From Bordetella parapertussis (GTDB lineage Bacteria > Pseudomonadota > Gammaproteobacteria > Burkholderiales > SG8-41), in assembly GCA_945870465.1 (NCBI GenBank), contig CAMBSS010000113.1, positions 1 to 14,437 on the forward strand: a stretch of 14,437 bases of DNA. Reading direction: 5' to 3'. The position numbers and the translations under genes are program-made. The notes beneath the pieces were generated by a model. It was not told where the DNA came from, searched no databases, and saw only the letters and a list, made by a program, of their open reading frames with translations. Below are positions 1-5,577 of the stretch, in pieces (the first letter of the stretch is position 1; every line of letters starts with the position of its first letter).

Positions 1-116
1 GCGATCGCGAGTGGCAGGTGCTTACGGACACATGGCATTTATCAGTGAGTGAGGCCAAAGCTCAGGCGGAATTCGAGTACGCTGGCATTTCGAAGGTATG
101 GAAAAATGCCGTCTAA
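1..116 (+). CDS. 3' end of an unidentified protein (5' truncated by window edge)
   Basis: The frame beginning at base 3 is open from the window edge to a TAA at 114-116 and encodes the last 37 residues of a protein, ending in ISKVWKNAV. The other two forward frames stop by base 52, so this is the only forward frame that could be a gene tail. The fragment is fairly polar (DREWQ, EAKAQAEFEY) with several Trp and no membrane segment. I do not recognise the family. It could be a chance open stretch because it is so short; upstream sequence would settle it. Confidence 0.4.
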   Translation, partial: DREWQVLTDTWHLSVSEAKAQAEFEYAGISKVWKNAV

Positions 117-203
117 CCGCACGATCGACAGCGACGGGGGAAAGCGCTACGCGCTTTCGGGCGCGCGTCATCGCAAACGTTAAGATTATCAATAAGTACA
201 GGC

Positions 204-416
204 ATGAAAATTTCCGCCCAAATTGCCGTCGTCATGGGGGCGATATTCGCCATGCTCTGCTTTGGTGTCGCCGTATGGGGATTCAGCGCCATTGGAGAAA
301 TGACGGATCCGCAACAGATAGCCGACTCCAAAGGCTATGCGATGTTCTGGGCGTTTCTGGGCTGCGTTGCCGTGGTCATGGGCGCGCTGTCAGCGTGGAT
401 CGTGCGAACGCAGTAG
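204..416 (+). CDS. small two-helix inner-membrane protein, function unknown
   Basis: A 70-residue protein with two hydrophobic helices, about residues 7-28 and 46-66, joined by a short polar loop (GEMTDPQQIADSKGY). The C-terminus ends in a positively charged IVRTQ, and the N-terminus has one Lys. No catalytic motif is visible. Codon use is typical of the GC-rich neighbours and hydrophobic residues fall in coherent blocks, which supports a real gene. The ribosome site is weak: only an AGG directly before the ATG. It faces the hydroxyacid dehydrogenase gene with a 91-bp spacer in which I saw no clear terminator. Small proteins of this shape are common hypotheticals in Betaproteobacteria; no function should be assigned. 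Confidence 0.65.
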   Translation: MKISAQIAVVMGAIFAMLCFGVAVWGFSAIGEMTDPQQIADSKGYAMFWAFLGCVAVVMGALSAWIVRTQ

Positions 417-507
417 TACTACACGGATTGCCGACCGACGCATTGGGGCAGGCCGGCAGACAGGTCATTGCTCGGGATTATCAGTCGCAACCTGCTCGCA
501 CAGCAAA

Positions 508-1446
508 TCACACCACCGGCGTTTTTACCGGCTTGCCGGCAAAATACAAATGCAGGTTCTCGATCTGCAAAGCACCCATCGCCGTGCGCGTCTCGTTGGT
601 GGCGCTGGCCATATGCGGGGTCAGCACCACGTTGTCGAGCGTGAAAAACGCGGGACACACGTTGGGTTCGTTCACGAACACATCCAGCCCCGCGCCGGCG
701 ATTTTTTTCTCCTGCAGGTAACGCAGCAACACCGACTCGTCCACCACCGAGCCGCGCGCGAGATTGATCAGGTAGCCCTGTGGTCCCAGCGCATCCAGCA
801 CGGTGACATCGACAAGCTTTTCTGTCCCGGCGCCACCAGGCACCATCACCAGCAGAACATCGGAATTTTTCGCCAGCGCGACCGCGTCGCCGTCGTAGGC
901 GTAAGGCACGTCTTTTTTAGTGCGATTGTGATAACGAATCTTCATGCCGAACGCCAATGCGCGCTTGGCGATCTCTTCGCCAATGCGGCCCAGGCCGAGG
1001 ATGCCGAGGATCTTGCCGCCGATCGAAGTGGTAAACGGATATATACCCTTCGTTTGCCAGTTGCCCGCGCGCAGGTAAGCGCCCGCCTGCGGAAATTGCC
1101 GCAGTGTATTCAGCACTAGCGCCATCGCGCAATCTGCGACGCAATCGTTCAGGGCGCCGGCGCCGTTGGTGACGACTATGCCGCGCTTTTTTGCGGTCTC
1201 GAGATCGATTTGATTCACGCCGACCCCGAAATTGGCAATGATTTCCAGCTTGGGCAATGCATTGATCAGTGCGGCGTCCACCAATGTGTGCCCGTTGTGC
1301 GCCAACCCGCGCACATTCGACGCTGCCTCTTTCAGGGTCGCGGCTCTATCCTTGGCCGAGAAAAGACTGATCGCGGAGAATTCCTGCGTCAGCCGTTCGT
1401 AAGTGCCTTTATGACCTTGCGCAGTGATGATGATGTCGTGTTTCAT
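508..1446 (-). CDS. NAD(P)-dependent D-2-hydroxyacid dehydrogenase (glyoxylate/hydroxypyruvate reductase type)
   Basis: A 312-residue cytosolic oxidoreductase of the D-isomer-specific 2-hydroxyacid dehydrogenase family, which interconverts 2-oxo acids and D-2-hydroxy acids. The Rossmann nucleotide motif GLGRIG sits at residues 151-156. The family catalytic triad is visible: Arg231 in NLARGSVVDE, Glu260 in VNEP and His278 in TPHMAS. The substrate loop FGVGVNQID is at about 73-81. After the Rossmann beta-strand, HNRTKK (173-178) places Arg and Lys where the NADP ribose phosphate would bind, suggesting NADPH preference (inference). Length is normal for the family. The gene is downstream of the LysR regulator on the same strand with an 87-bp spacer holding two palindromes and a TTGACA hexamer. 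The ribosome site is weak. Exact substrate (glyoxylate, hydroxypyruvate, phenylpyruvate) cannot be read from sequence. Confidence 0.93.
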   Translation of the reverse strand: MKHDIIITAQGHKGTYERLTQEFSAISLFSAKDRAATLKEAASNVRGLAHNGHTLVDAALINALPKLEIIANFGVGVNQIDLETAKKRGIVVTNGAGALNDCVADCAMALVLNTLRQFPQAGAYLRAGNWQTKGIYPFTTSIGGKILGILGLGRIGEEIAKRALAFGMKIRYHNRTKKDVPYAYDGDAVALAKNSDVLLVMVPGGAGTEKLVDVTVLDALGPQGYLINLARGSVVDESVLLRYLQEKKIAGAGLDVFVNEPNVCPAFFTLDNVVLTPHMASATNETRTAMGALQIENLHLYFAGKPVKTPVV

Positions 1447-1477
1447 GATTTCGAAAAAACCTGTATTTTTTTATTGG

Positions 1478-1519
1478 TGTCAAGGGCGTGCAATTTTGCA
1501 TCTTGTGACTTTAAGTCAC
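1478..1519 (-). promoter_or_regulatory. candidate operator/promoter upstream of the hydroxyacid dehydrogenase
   Basis: Two adjacent dyads lie between the LysR stop and the dehydrogenase start: TGCAA-TT-TTGCA at 1489-1500 and GTGACTT-T-AAGTCAC at 1505-1519 (7-bp perfect arms). Reading on the minus strand they are followed by a perfect TTGACA hexamer at 1478-1483. No good -10 lies at 16-18 bp, and a start site there would give an almost leaderless mRNA, so the promoter is uncertain. The two palindromes look like operator half-sites for a dimeric regulator; which one is unknown. Confidence 0.35.
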
Positions 1520-1533
1520 CGCCGTGCGATGGA

Positions 1534-2484
1534 TCATGATAGCGCGAAATCCGCGCTTTCAACATCGTGCGCATTCATCGCGCGATGAATCGCCTCGCGG
1601 GTGAGTTTGGGCACCAGCATCTGGATAAAATCGGTCAGGTAGCGGCGCAGATGGACGTCGCGGCGCAGACTGATGTAAGTCATGCTTTTCGGAAACAAGT
1701 GCGTCGCGTCGGCAACATGGACCTTCGCCGAAATGCCTTCGACTGCGAGCGTCGGCACGACGGCTATGCCCAGCCCTTCTTCCACATATGCCCTGATCAC
1801 GTCGGAGTCGCTCGCGCTCACCACGAAATGCGCTTCGATATCGTGGTCGCGGAACGCTTTTGCGATGATCTGCCCGCCGCGCGAGCGCGCGCTGTAACCG
1901 ACTATGGGATAGCGCGCGAGATCAGCCAGCGTCATACGCTTCTTCGCCGCAAGCGGATGCCCCTTGGGCATGATCACGCTGCGGCGGATGACGCCGCTTG
2001 GCAGAAAAACGAGTGAGGGATGGGCACCCGTGACGTCTGTGCTGATACCGACATCGGCTTCGTTCGTTTCGATCAGCCTCGGCACATCGTCAGGGTTGGC
2101 CTGCAGCAGGTGGAGTTGGACTTCGGGATAACGTTTGGTGAATGCCTTCACTGGCGCCAACAGCGTGTAGCGGGCGTGCAAATGGCTGGTCGCCAGCGCG
2201 AGCCGCCCACCGCGTTCGTTGCGCAGGTCTTCGGCGATCATCCGGATGTTGTCGGCCTCGGTCAGCATGCGCCGCGCCGCCGCGAGTATCGACTGCCCTG
2301 CTTCGGTGAACGCCAGTACGCGGTTCTTGCGCCGCACCAGCAATTCGACGCCGAGCTCGCGTTCGAGCTGCTGAAGCTGGCGGCTGATGCCGGGCTGCGA
2401 GGTATGCAATGCAAGCGCCGCGCTCGACATATTGAGCGACTGGCGCGCGATCTCGCGCAAAAACATCAACTGCTTTAGCGTCAT
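1534..2484 (-). CDS. LysR-family transcriptional regulator, CysB/Cbl-like
   Basis: A 316-residue DNA-binding regulator. The N-terminal winged helix-turn-helix starts MTLKQLMFLREIA and contains the recognition segment TSQPGISRQLQQLE, which is the form seen in CysB/Cbl/SsuR-type regulators rather than generic LysR proteins. The inducer-binding domain keeps the CysB-like string ARYTLLAPVKAFTKRYPE after the linker. I chose the ATG at 2484; a TTG at 2499 would add five residues, but the family begins at this Met and the TTG extension has no better ribosome site. CysB-type proteins sense sulfur metabolites and bind upstream of sulfonate-use genes. Here it is divergent from a TauD-like dioxygenase, the usual arrangement of a LysR protein and its target. 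Control of that gene is inference. Confidence 0.93.
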   Translation of the reverse strand: MTLKQLMFLREIARQSLNMSSAALALHTSQPGISRQLQQLERELGVELLVRRKNRVLAFTEAGQSILAAARRMLTEADNIRMIAEDLRNERGGRLALATSHLHARYTLLAPVKAFTKRYPEVQLHLLQANPDDVPRLIETNEADVGISTDVTGAHPSLVFLPSGVIRRSVIMPKGHPLAAKKRMTLADLARYPIVGYSARSRGGQIIAKAFRDHDIEAHFVVSASDSDVIRAYVEEGLGIAVVPTLAVEGISAKVHVADATHLFPKSMTYISLRRDVHLRRYLTDFIQMLVPKLTREAIHRAMNAHDVESADFALS

Positions 2485-2603
2485 ATCTTCACTATACAAT
2501 AACTATATAGCGATATACAGTTTTAGTATTTTATTACATGGCTGGACGCTGTTACTCTTGCCGCCATTCCGGAACCATCCGGCCTACCGATAAGGGATCC
2601 GCC
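2485..2603. promoter_or_regulatory. divergent regulatory region between LysR regulator and dioxygenase
   Basis: A 119-bp spacer between two divergently transcribed genes. The part at about 2490-2535 is far richer in A/T than anything nearby and carries repeated TATA-type dyads: CTATA at 2492-2496 with TATAG at 2506-2510 (9 bp between), and the near-palindrome TATAGCGATATA at 2506-2517. LysR-type regulators bind imperfect AT-rich dyads in this position. I could not fix a convincing -35/-10 pair for either gene. The dioxygenase ribosome site AAGGGA is at 2592-2597. Confidence 0.5.
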
Positions 2604-3521
2604 ATGCTGACCGCCACCCGCCCCAACCTCGCCATCAAGCGCATCGGCAAGCACCTCGGCGCCGAAATTTCAGGCGTCGACCTGTCGCAGCCCCTGGACG
2701 ACGATACATTTGCGCACATCGCCGACGCATTCTTCGACAACGAAGTGGCGTTTTTCCGCAACCAGAAGATCACGCCTGCACAGCAGGTCGCTTTCACGCG
2801 GCGTTTCGGGATCCTGGAACAGCACGTGCGCAAGGAAAGCCGCCTGCCGGGACATCCTGAAATTCTCGTCGTCTCCAACGTGCTCGACGAGCACGGCAAA
2901 GCCATCGGCTCGCAGGATGCCGGCCGCTTCTGGCACAGCGACCTTTCCTACAAACATGAGCCCAGCATGTTGTCGGCGCTTTATGCATTGGAAGTCCCGT
3001 CCAAAGACGGCCGGGTGCTGGGCGACACCAGCTTCGCCAGCTCCACTGCCGCGTACGAGGCACTGCCGGAAGACCTGAAAACGCGCCTGCGGGGGCTGAA
3101 GAACGTGCACAGCTACCGCTACTACCGCAACAAGAACGCGCAGGCGCAAAAAGAAGAGCTCGCGCGCGGCGGCCGCGTGATCCAGGAGCACATGCCGACC
3201 GAAGAACAACTGAAGACGGTGCCGGACGTTGAAACCCCGATCGTACGGACCCACCCGGTGACCAAGCGCAAGGGGCTCTTCATCAACGAAGCCCACACCT
3301 CGGGGCTGGTTGGCGTGCCCAAAGCGGAAGGCGATGCCCTGCTCGCCGAACTGTATCAACACATCATCAAACCCGAATTCGTATACACCCACCAATGGCA
3401 GGCGGGCGATCTGCTGTTGTGGGACAATTGCTCGGTGCAGCACAAAGCAACTTTCGACTATGATTTGCCGCTGCGGCGGATGATGCACCGCACGACAGTG
3501 CGCGGCACAGCAGCCGTTTGA
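2604..3521 (+). CDS. TauD/TfdA-family Fe(II)/2-oxoglutarate-dependent dioxygenase
   Basis: A 305-residue cytosolic enzyme of the family that includes taurine dioxygenase TauD and 2,4-D dioxygenase TfdA. These couple 2-oxoglutarate decarboxylation to substrate hydroxylation. The iron facial triad is visible: His111 and Asp113 in WHSDLSY, and His280 in WDNCSVQH. The 2-oxoglutarate carboxylate-binding Arg is in RRMMHRTT (Arg292 or Arg296, by analogy with TauD). GAEISGVDLS at 19-28 is the usual N-terminal start of the fold. I chose ATG 2604 because AAGGGA sits six bases upstream; an in-frame ATG at 2538 adds 22 Cys/Arg-rich residues with no ribosome site. The divergent CysB-like regulator suggests a sulfonate or sulfate-ester substrate, but the family also handles aryloxy acids. 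The 3' end is repeated 159 bp downstream. Confidence 0.93.
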   Translation: MLTATRPNLAIKRIGKHLGAEISGVDLSQPLDDDTFAHIADAFFDNEVAFFRNQKITPAQQVAFTRRFGILEQHVRKESRLPGHPEILVVSNVLDEHGKAIGSQDAGRFWHSDLSYKHEPSMLSALYALEVPSKDGRVLGDTSFASSTAAYEALPEDLKTRLRGLKNVHSYRYYRNKNAQAQKEELARGGRVIQEHMPTEEQLKTVPDVETPIVRTHPVTKRKGLFINEAHTSGLVGVPKAEGDALLAELYQHIIKPEFVYTHQWQAGDLLLWDNCSVQHKATFDYDLPLRRMMHRTTVRGTAAV

Positions 3522-3547
3522 CGGGGAAGAGCAATTGTGGGGGAGAC

Positions 3548-3572
3548 TAACATCATGCGCAGCGTGATGTTA
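3548..3572. repeat. strong hairpin (11-bp stem, 3-nt loop)
   Basis: TAACATCA at 3548-3555 pairs with TGATGTTA at 3565-3572, and the stem continues inward through one T-G pair and two G-C pairs to a GCA loop. It lies 26 bp after the dioxygenase stop, where a terminator would be expected, but no T-run follows, so it is not a canonical intrinsic terminator. It may stabilise the 3' end of the mRNA, or mark the junction where the adjacent gene copy was lost. Confidence 0.6.
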
Positions 3573-3593
3573 TGTCGACACCACAATCTTTAA

Positions 3594-3680
3594 ATGCAGC
3601 ACAAAGCAACTTTCGATTACGATTTTCCGCTGCGCCGGCTGATGCACCGCACGACAGTACGCGGCAGCGTGCCCTTCTAA
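3594..3680 (+). pseudogene. 3' remnant of a second TauD/TfdA-family dioxygenase gene
   Basis: The frame ending at TAA 3678-3680 reads MQHKATFDYDFPLRRLMHRT and on to TVRGSVPF, which matches the last 26 or so residues of the intact dioxygenase upstream. By hand alignment 66 of the 72 bases at 3595-3666 equal 3436-3507, and then the extreme ends differ. Four of the six differences are silent; the others are Leu/Phe and Met/Leu. The piece has the distal iron His and the Arg region but none of the rest of the fold, and there is no ribosome site before its first ATG. It is therefore a gene remnant, not a working gene. The pattern fits a diverged tandem paralog lost by deletion. Confidence 0.8.
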
Positions 3681-3696
3681 AAAGGCGAACTTATCG

Positions 3697-4356
3697 ATGG
3701 CTGAAGCTCAAGGTCTCGTCACGGTCTGGCTGCACGTCCCGCCGGAACGCGACGAAGAATTCAATGCCTGGTACAACCTCGAGCACATCAACCAGATAGT
3801 CGCGCTGCCCGGGTTCGTCAGCGGCCGCCGCTACATGGTGGAAGACGCCAAACCCAAGTACCTCGCCTGGTACGACGCCGTCGATGAGAAGGTCGAGCCC
3901 GGCCCCCACTTTCAGGAAGTCGTTGCCCATCCCACACCGTGGTCATTGCGCGTGCGCAGCTTCTACGGCAACGACCGCGAGCGCATGAATTTCCGCCTGA
4001 TGCGCGACGTTGGCGAGAAGCCGGCCACGGATACACCGTGGCTTTACATCGTGCATACCGACATCCCCGACGATATCGTCGATGAATACAACGAGTGGTA
4101 CGACAACGAGCATTTGCCGCGGCTGGTAACGGTGCCGGGCGTAGTGCGCGCGCGACGCTACGCCGCGATCGAAGGCAAGCCGAAATACCTGACTGCTTAC
4201 GAACTGACCGACAAAGATGCATTCGAAAGCCCCGCCGGCCTGCTGGCGCGCAAAACGCCGTGGACTGCCAAGATGCGCTCGCTGTTCTTCAACACCCGGC
4301 GCAGCATGTGCAAGCTCGTGCTGCCGAGCGTGCGGCACGACGAAAAACGAAAATAA
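3697..4356 (+). CDS. tandem-duplicated dimeric alpha/beta-barrel protein (EthD-like fold), function unknown
   Basis: A 219-residue soluble protein made of two homologous halves. Residues 20-61 and 129-170 share a pattern of Phe/Tyr-N-x-W-Y-(N/D)-x-E-H, then PG-(F/V)-V, R-R-Y, and K-P-K-Y-L. Each half ends with T-P-W followed by R-S-(F/L) (residues 80-90 and 187-198). His30 and His139 are equivalent and are the likeliest functional residues. Ferredoxin-like barrel proteins of this type bind small hydrophobic molecules or act as cofactor-free oxygenases or isomerases; usually two chains form the barrel, so a duplicated chain may form it alone (inference). No signal peptide. AAGGCG at about 3682-3687 is a plausible ribosome site. 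Position after the dioxygenase suggests joint expression, perhaps on the dioxygenase product. Confidence 0.85.
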   Translation: MAEAQGLVTVWLHVPPERDEEFNAWYNLEHINQIVALPGFVSGRRYMVEDAKPKYLAWYDAVDEKVEPGPHFQEVVAHPTPWSLRVRSFYGNDRERMNFRLMRDVGEKPATDTPWLYIVHTDIPDDIVDEYNEWYDNEHLPRLVTVPGVVRARRYAAIEGKPKYLTAYELTDKDAFESPAGLLARKTPWTAKMRSLFFNTRRSMCKLVLPSVRHDEKRK

Positions 4357-4415
4357 ATTCCCGTATTGCGTACGCGGGTCTGCCAAGCACGACCATCGAA
4401 ACAACCGAAAACCCT

Positions 4416-4489
4416 TCGTCGTTCCCGCGTAGGCGGGAACCCAGGATTTTCAGAATATGTCTGGACACCCGCCTACGCGGGTGTGACGA
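4416..4489. repeat. intergenic double-hairpin (REP-like) repeat, copy 1
   Basis: GTTCCCGCG-TAGG-CGGGAAC at 4421-4440 forms one hairpin and CACCCGCC-TACG-CGGGTG at about 4467-4484 another. CCAG after the first and CTGG before the second also pair, so the whole element (TCGTC to GACGA ends) is one imperfect dyad of about 74 bp. Two more copies with the same architecture occur in this window. Elements of this general form are abundant in beta- and other proteobacterial intergenic DNA. It lies between two same-strand genes. Confidence 0.85.
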
Positions 4490-4511
4490 TCAATTAGAGC
4501 ATCTCTAAAAT
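4483..4511 (+). promoter_or_regulatory. candidate promoter for the first Bug gene, -35 supplied by the repeat
   Basis: GTGACG at 4483-4488 and TAAAAT at 4506-4511 are 17 bp apart, a fair sigma-70 arrangement. The -35 half lies in the outer end of the intergenic repeat. A small dyad, TTAGAG-CAT-CTCTAA at 4494-4508, overlaps the spacer and -10 and could be an operator. The gene start is at 4557 with a ribosome site at 4543-4547, giving a leader of roughly 40 bases. Confidence 0.35.
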
Positions 4512-4556
4512 AGACCCTGCCCTCGAATGGGACGCATGCACCGGAGAAATTCACGC

Positions 4557-5510
4557 ATGAAGCGCGCACTGATTATTTGCTTTTTGCTTATCGCGAACAG
4601 CGTTACGGCACAACCCTATCCTTCGAAGTCGGTACGCTTCATCGTGCCCTTCGCTCCCGGCGGTACCAACGACATCGTCGCGCGCATGGTCGGCGTCAAG
4701 CTCACGGAAGCGTGGGGCCAACCGGTGGTGATCGACAACCGCGGCGGCGCGGGCGGCGTGATCGGCGCCGATCTCGCCGCCAAGTCGGTCCCCGACGGCT
4801 ATACGCTGCTGATGGCCAACGTCAATTTCGCCACCAATCCCGGACTAGTGCGCAATCTTCCCTACGATACGGAAAAGGATTTTGCCGCCGTTTCGCTGCT
4901 CGCCACCTCGCCCAGCGTGCTGGTCGTGCATCCATCGATCCCGGTGCGCTCGGTCAAGGAAATGATTGCGTTTGCCAAGGCCAAGCCCGGCCAGCTCAGT
5001 TATTCGAGTTCCGGCGCCGGCACGACCGGCCACATGGCAATGGAACTCCTGAAGCAGATGGCGGCAATCGATATGGTCGCCGTGCACTACAAGGGCGGCG
5101 GGCCTGCTCTCATCGATCTCATCGCGGGCCGCGTCTCGCCAGGCTTCGCGACCATATTGTCGGCGGCTCCGCATATCGAAGGCGGAAGGCTGCGCGCACT
5201 GGCCGTTTCCACGCCCAAACGCTCGTCCGCCCTGCCCGATCTGCCGACGGTCGCCGAGGCCGGCGTGCCGGGATACGAATTCACCGGCTGGTGGGGTGTC
5301 GTCGTTCCCGCGCGCACGCCGCACGCCGTAATCAGCAAGCTGAACGGCGAGCTGGTGAAAATACTCGCTCAGCCGGACGTGCGCGAGAGGCTGGTGCGCG
5401 AAGGCGCTGACCCGGCGAGCACCACGCCGGAAGCTTTCACCGCCTACATGCGGTCGGAAGTCGCCAAATGGAGCAAGGTCATCAAAACGGCGAACATTAA
5501 AGCCGAGTAG
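4557..5510 (+). CDS. Bug-family periplasmic solute-binding protein (tripartite tricarboxylate transporter type), first copy
   Basis: A 317-residue exported binding protein for the TctC/Bug family, whose members capture small carboxylates or other organic ligands in the periplasm. A signal peptide spans residues 1-18 (MKRALIICFLLIANSVTA, cleavage before QPYP). Family motifs follow in order: PFAPGGTNDI at 31-40, VIDNRGGAGG at 58-67, PDGYTL at 79-84, HYKGGGP at 177-183 and LPTVAEAG at 229-236. The start at 4557 is preferred over ATGs at 4527 and 4536 because it has GGAGA nine bases upstream and begins directly with the signal peptide. No TctA/TctB membrane genes are nearby. The ThDP enzyme starts 67 bp downstream on the same strand, so the ligand may be its substrate, possibly a 2-oxo acid (inference). 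Confidence 0.94.
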   Translation: MKRALIICFLLIANSVTAQPYPSKSVRFIVPFAPGGTNDIVARMVGVKLTEAWGQPVVIDNRGGAGGVIGADLAAKSVPDGYTLLMANVNFATNPGLVRNLPYDTEKDFAAVSLLATSPSVLVVHPSIPVRSVKEMIAFAKAKPGQLSYSSSGAGTTGHMAMELLKQMAAIDMVAVHYKGGGPALIDLIAGRVSPGFATILSAAPHIEGGRLRALAVSTPKRSSALPDLPTVAEAGVPGYEFTGWWGVVVPARTPHAVISKLNGELVKILAQPDVRERLVREGADPASTTPEAFTAYMRSEVAKWSKVIKTANIKAE

Positions 5511-5577
5511 CCATGCCGCCTGCGCCGGCGGCCCGATTCCGTTTATCATCCGTTCTCCGCACGTCGATACGCAAACA

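Noticed and set aside
337..1119. Long plus-strand open frame of 260 codons across the dehydrogenase gene
   Set aside because: It lies antisense to a strongly supported dehydrogenase, is rich in Arg, His and Gln with no domain pattern, and looks like a shadow of GC-rich coding DNA.
2670..3488. Minus-strand open frame of 272 codons opposite the dioxygenase
   Set aside because: Antisense to a gene with an intact iron triad and a ribosome site; composition is that of a shadow frame.
4577..5410. Plus-strand 277-codon frame overlapping the first Bug gene
   Set aside because: Arg-rich and lacking domain motifs, while the other frame gives a signal peptide and all Bug motifs.
5515..5532. GCCGCC/GGCGGC hairpin between the first Bug gene and the ThDP gene as a terminator
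   Set aside because: Only six paired bases and no T-run follows; the two genes could well be co-transcribed.
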